Assembly (NCBI GenBank): GCA_003527405.1
Contig: DPXH01000166.1
Coordinates: 485 to 6,876, forward strand
Source: Candidatus Sediminicultor tertius
Lineage (GTDB): Bacteria > Atribacterota > Phoenicimicrobiia > Phoenicimicrobiales > Phoenicimicrobiaceae
DNA length: 6,392 nucleotides
Reading direction: 5' to 3'
The translations under genes were made by a program, and so were the position numbers. The notes below the pieces were generated by a model that was not told the origin of the DNA, ran no database searches, and saw only the letters and a program-made list of their open reading frames with translations. Below, piece by piece: positions 6,370-6,392 of this stretch (position 1 is the stretch's first letter; each line of letters starts with the position of its first letter).

Positions 6370-6392
6370 AAGTGTCCAAAAAGTGCCAGGCA
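6370..6392 (+). repeat. REP-like hairpin, copy 3 (cut by window end)
   Basis: The last 23 nt are identical to the first 23 nt of copy 2 (3140-3162), covering the whole left arm, the central A and the start of the right arm. It begins 2 nt after the barrel-gene stop (6365-6367), the same offset as copy 2 after the RAYT stop. The central A has the same orientation. The remaining right arm lies outside the window, so full palindromy is inferred. Confidence 0.88.

Noticed and set aside
2158..6392. CRISPR array from the three repeats
   Set aside because: Spacings are about 1 kb and 3.2 kb with whole genes between; the units are long palindromes next to a RAYT, not regularly spaced direct repeats.
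3140..6392. The barrel gene as transposon cargo between hairpins 2 and 3
   Set aside because: It is possible because the flanks match, but the same pattern arises if hairpins simply sit after stop codons; nothing in the window shows joint mobility.

Overview
The window looks like a piece of a low-GC chromosome from a bacterium with an outer membrane. It encodes a lipoprotein of Ig-like domains and a secreted protein ending in an Omp85-type beta-barrel whose last residue is Phe. Nothing here identifies the species. An uncultured anaerobic lineage such as Atribacterota/JS1 or a similar deep-branching diderm is only a guess from gene style and from the GTGCCAGGCAC-type hairpins.

Left half (minus strand): a membrane-anchored amidohydrolase (2075 to 939) is followed after 184 bp by the 5' part of an Ig-domain lipoprotein gene (754 to 1, running off the window). 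The lipoprotein has no stop codon inside the window. The 184-bp gap (755-938) is very AT-rich. A TATAAA-like hexamer lies at 793-798 on the minus strand without a usable -35 partner, and I see no convincing terminator.

Right half (plus strand): a REP-associated tyrosine transposase (RAYT, HUH/Y1 family; 2262-3137) lies between two long hairpins (2158-2200 and 3140-3176). Only 20 bp after the second hairpin comes a 1056-residue secreted protein (3197-6367). It combines a zinc metalloprotease-like domain (HEXXH), a TolB/WD40-like beta-propeller and an Omp85-like outer-membrane barrel. A third hairpin copy begins 2 nt after its stop and is cut by the window end at 6392.

How the parts relate: the amidohydrolase and the RAYT are divergently transcribed, each with a recognisable -10 box. 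The RAYT and its hairpins resemble a small mobile or domesticated REP system. Copies 2 and 3 each begin exactly 2 nt after a stop codon, all copies have the same orientation as the genes they follow, and two copies differ by a compensatory base-pair change. These points suggest selection on a folded hairpin, perhaps as transposase substrate and transcript 3' end. The two most interesting items are this hairpin/RAYT set and the protease-propeller-barrel fusion.
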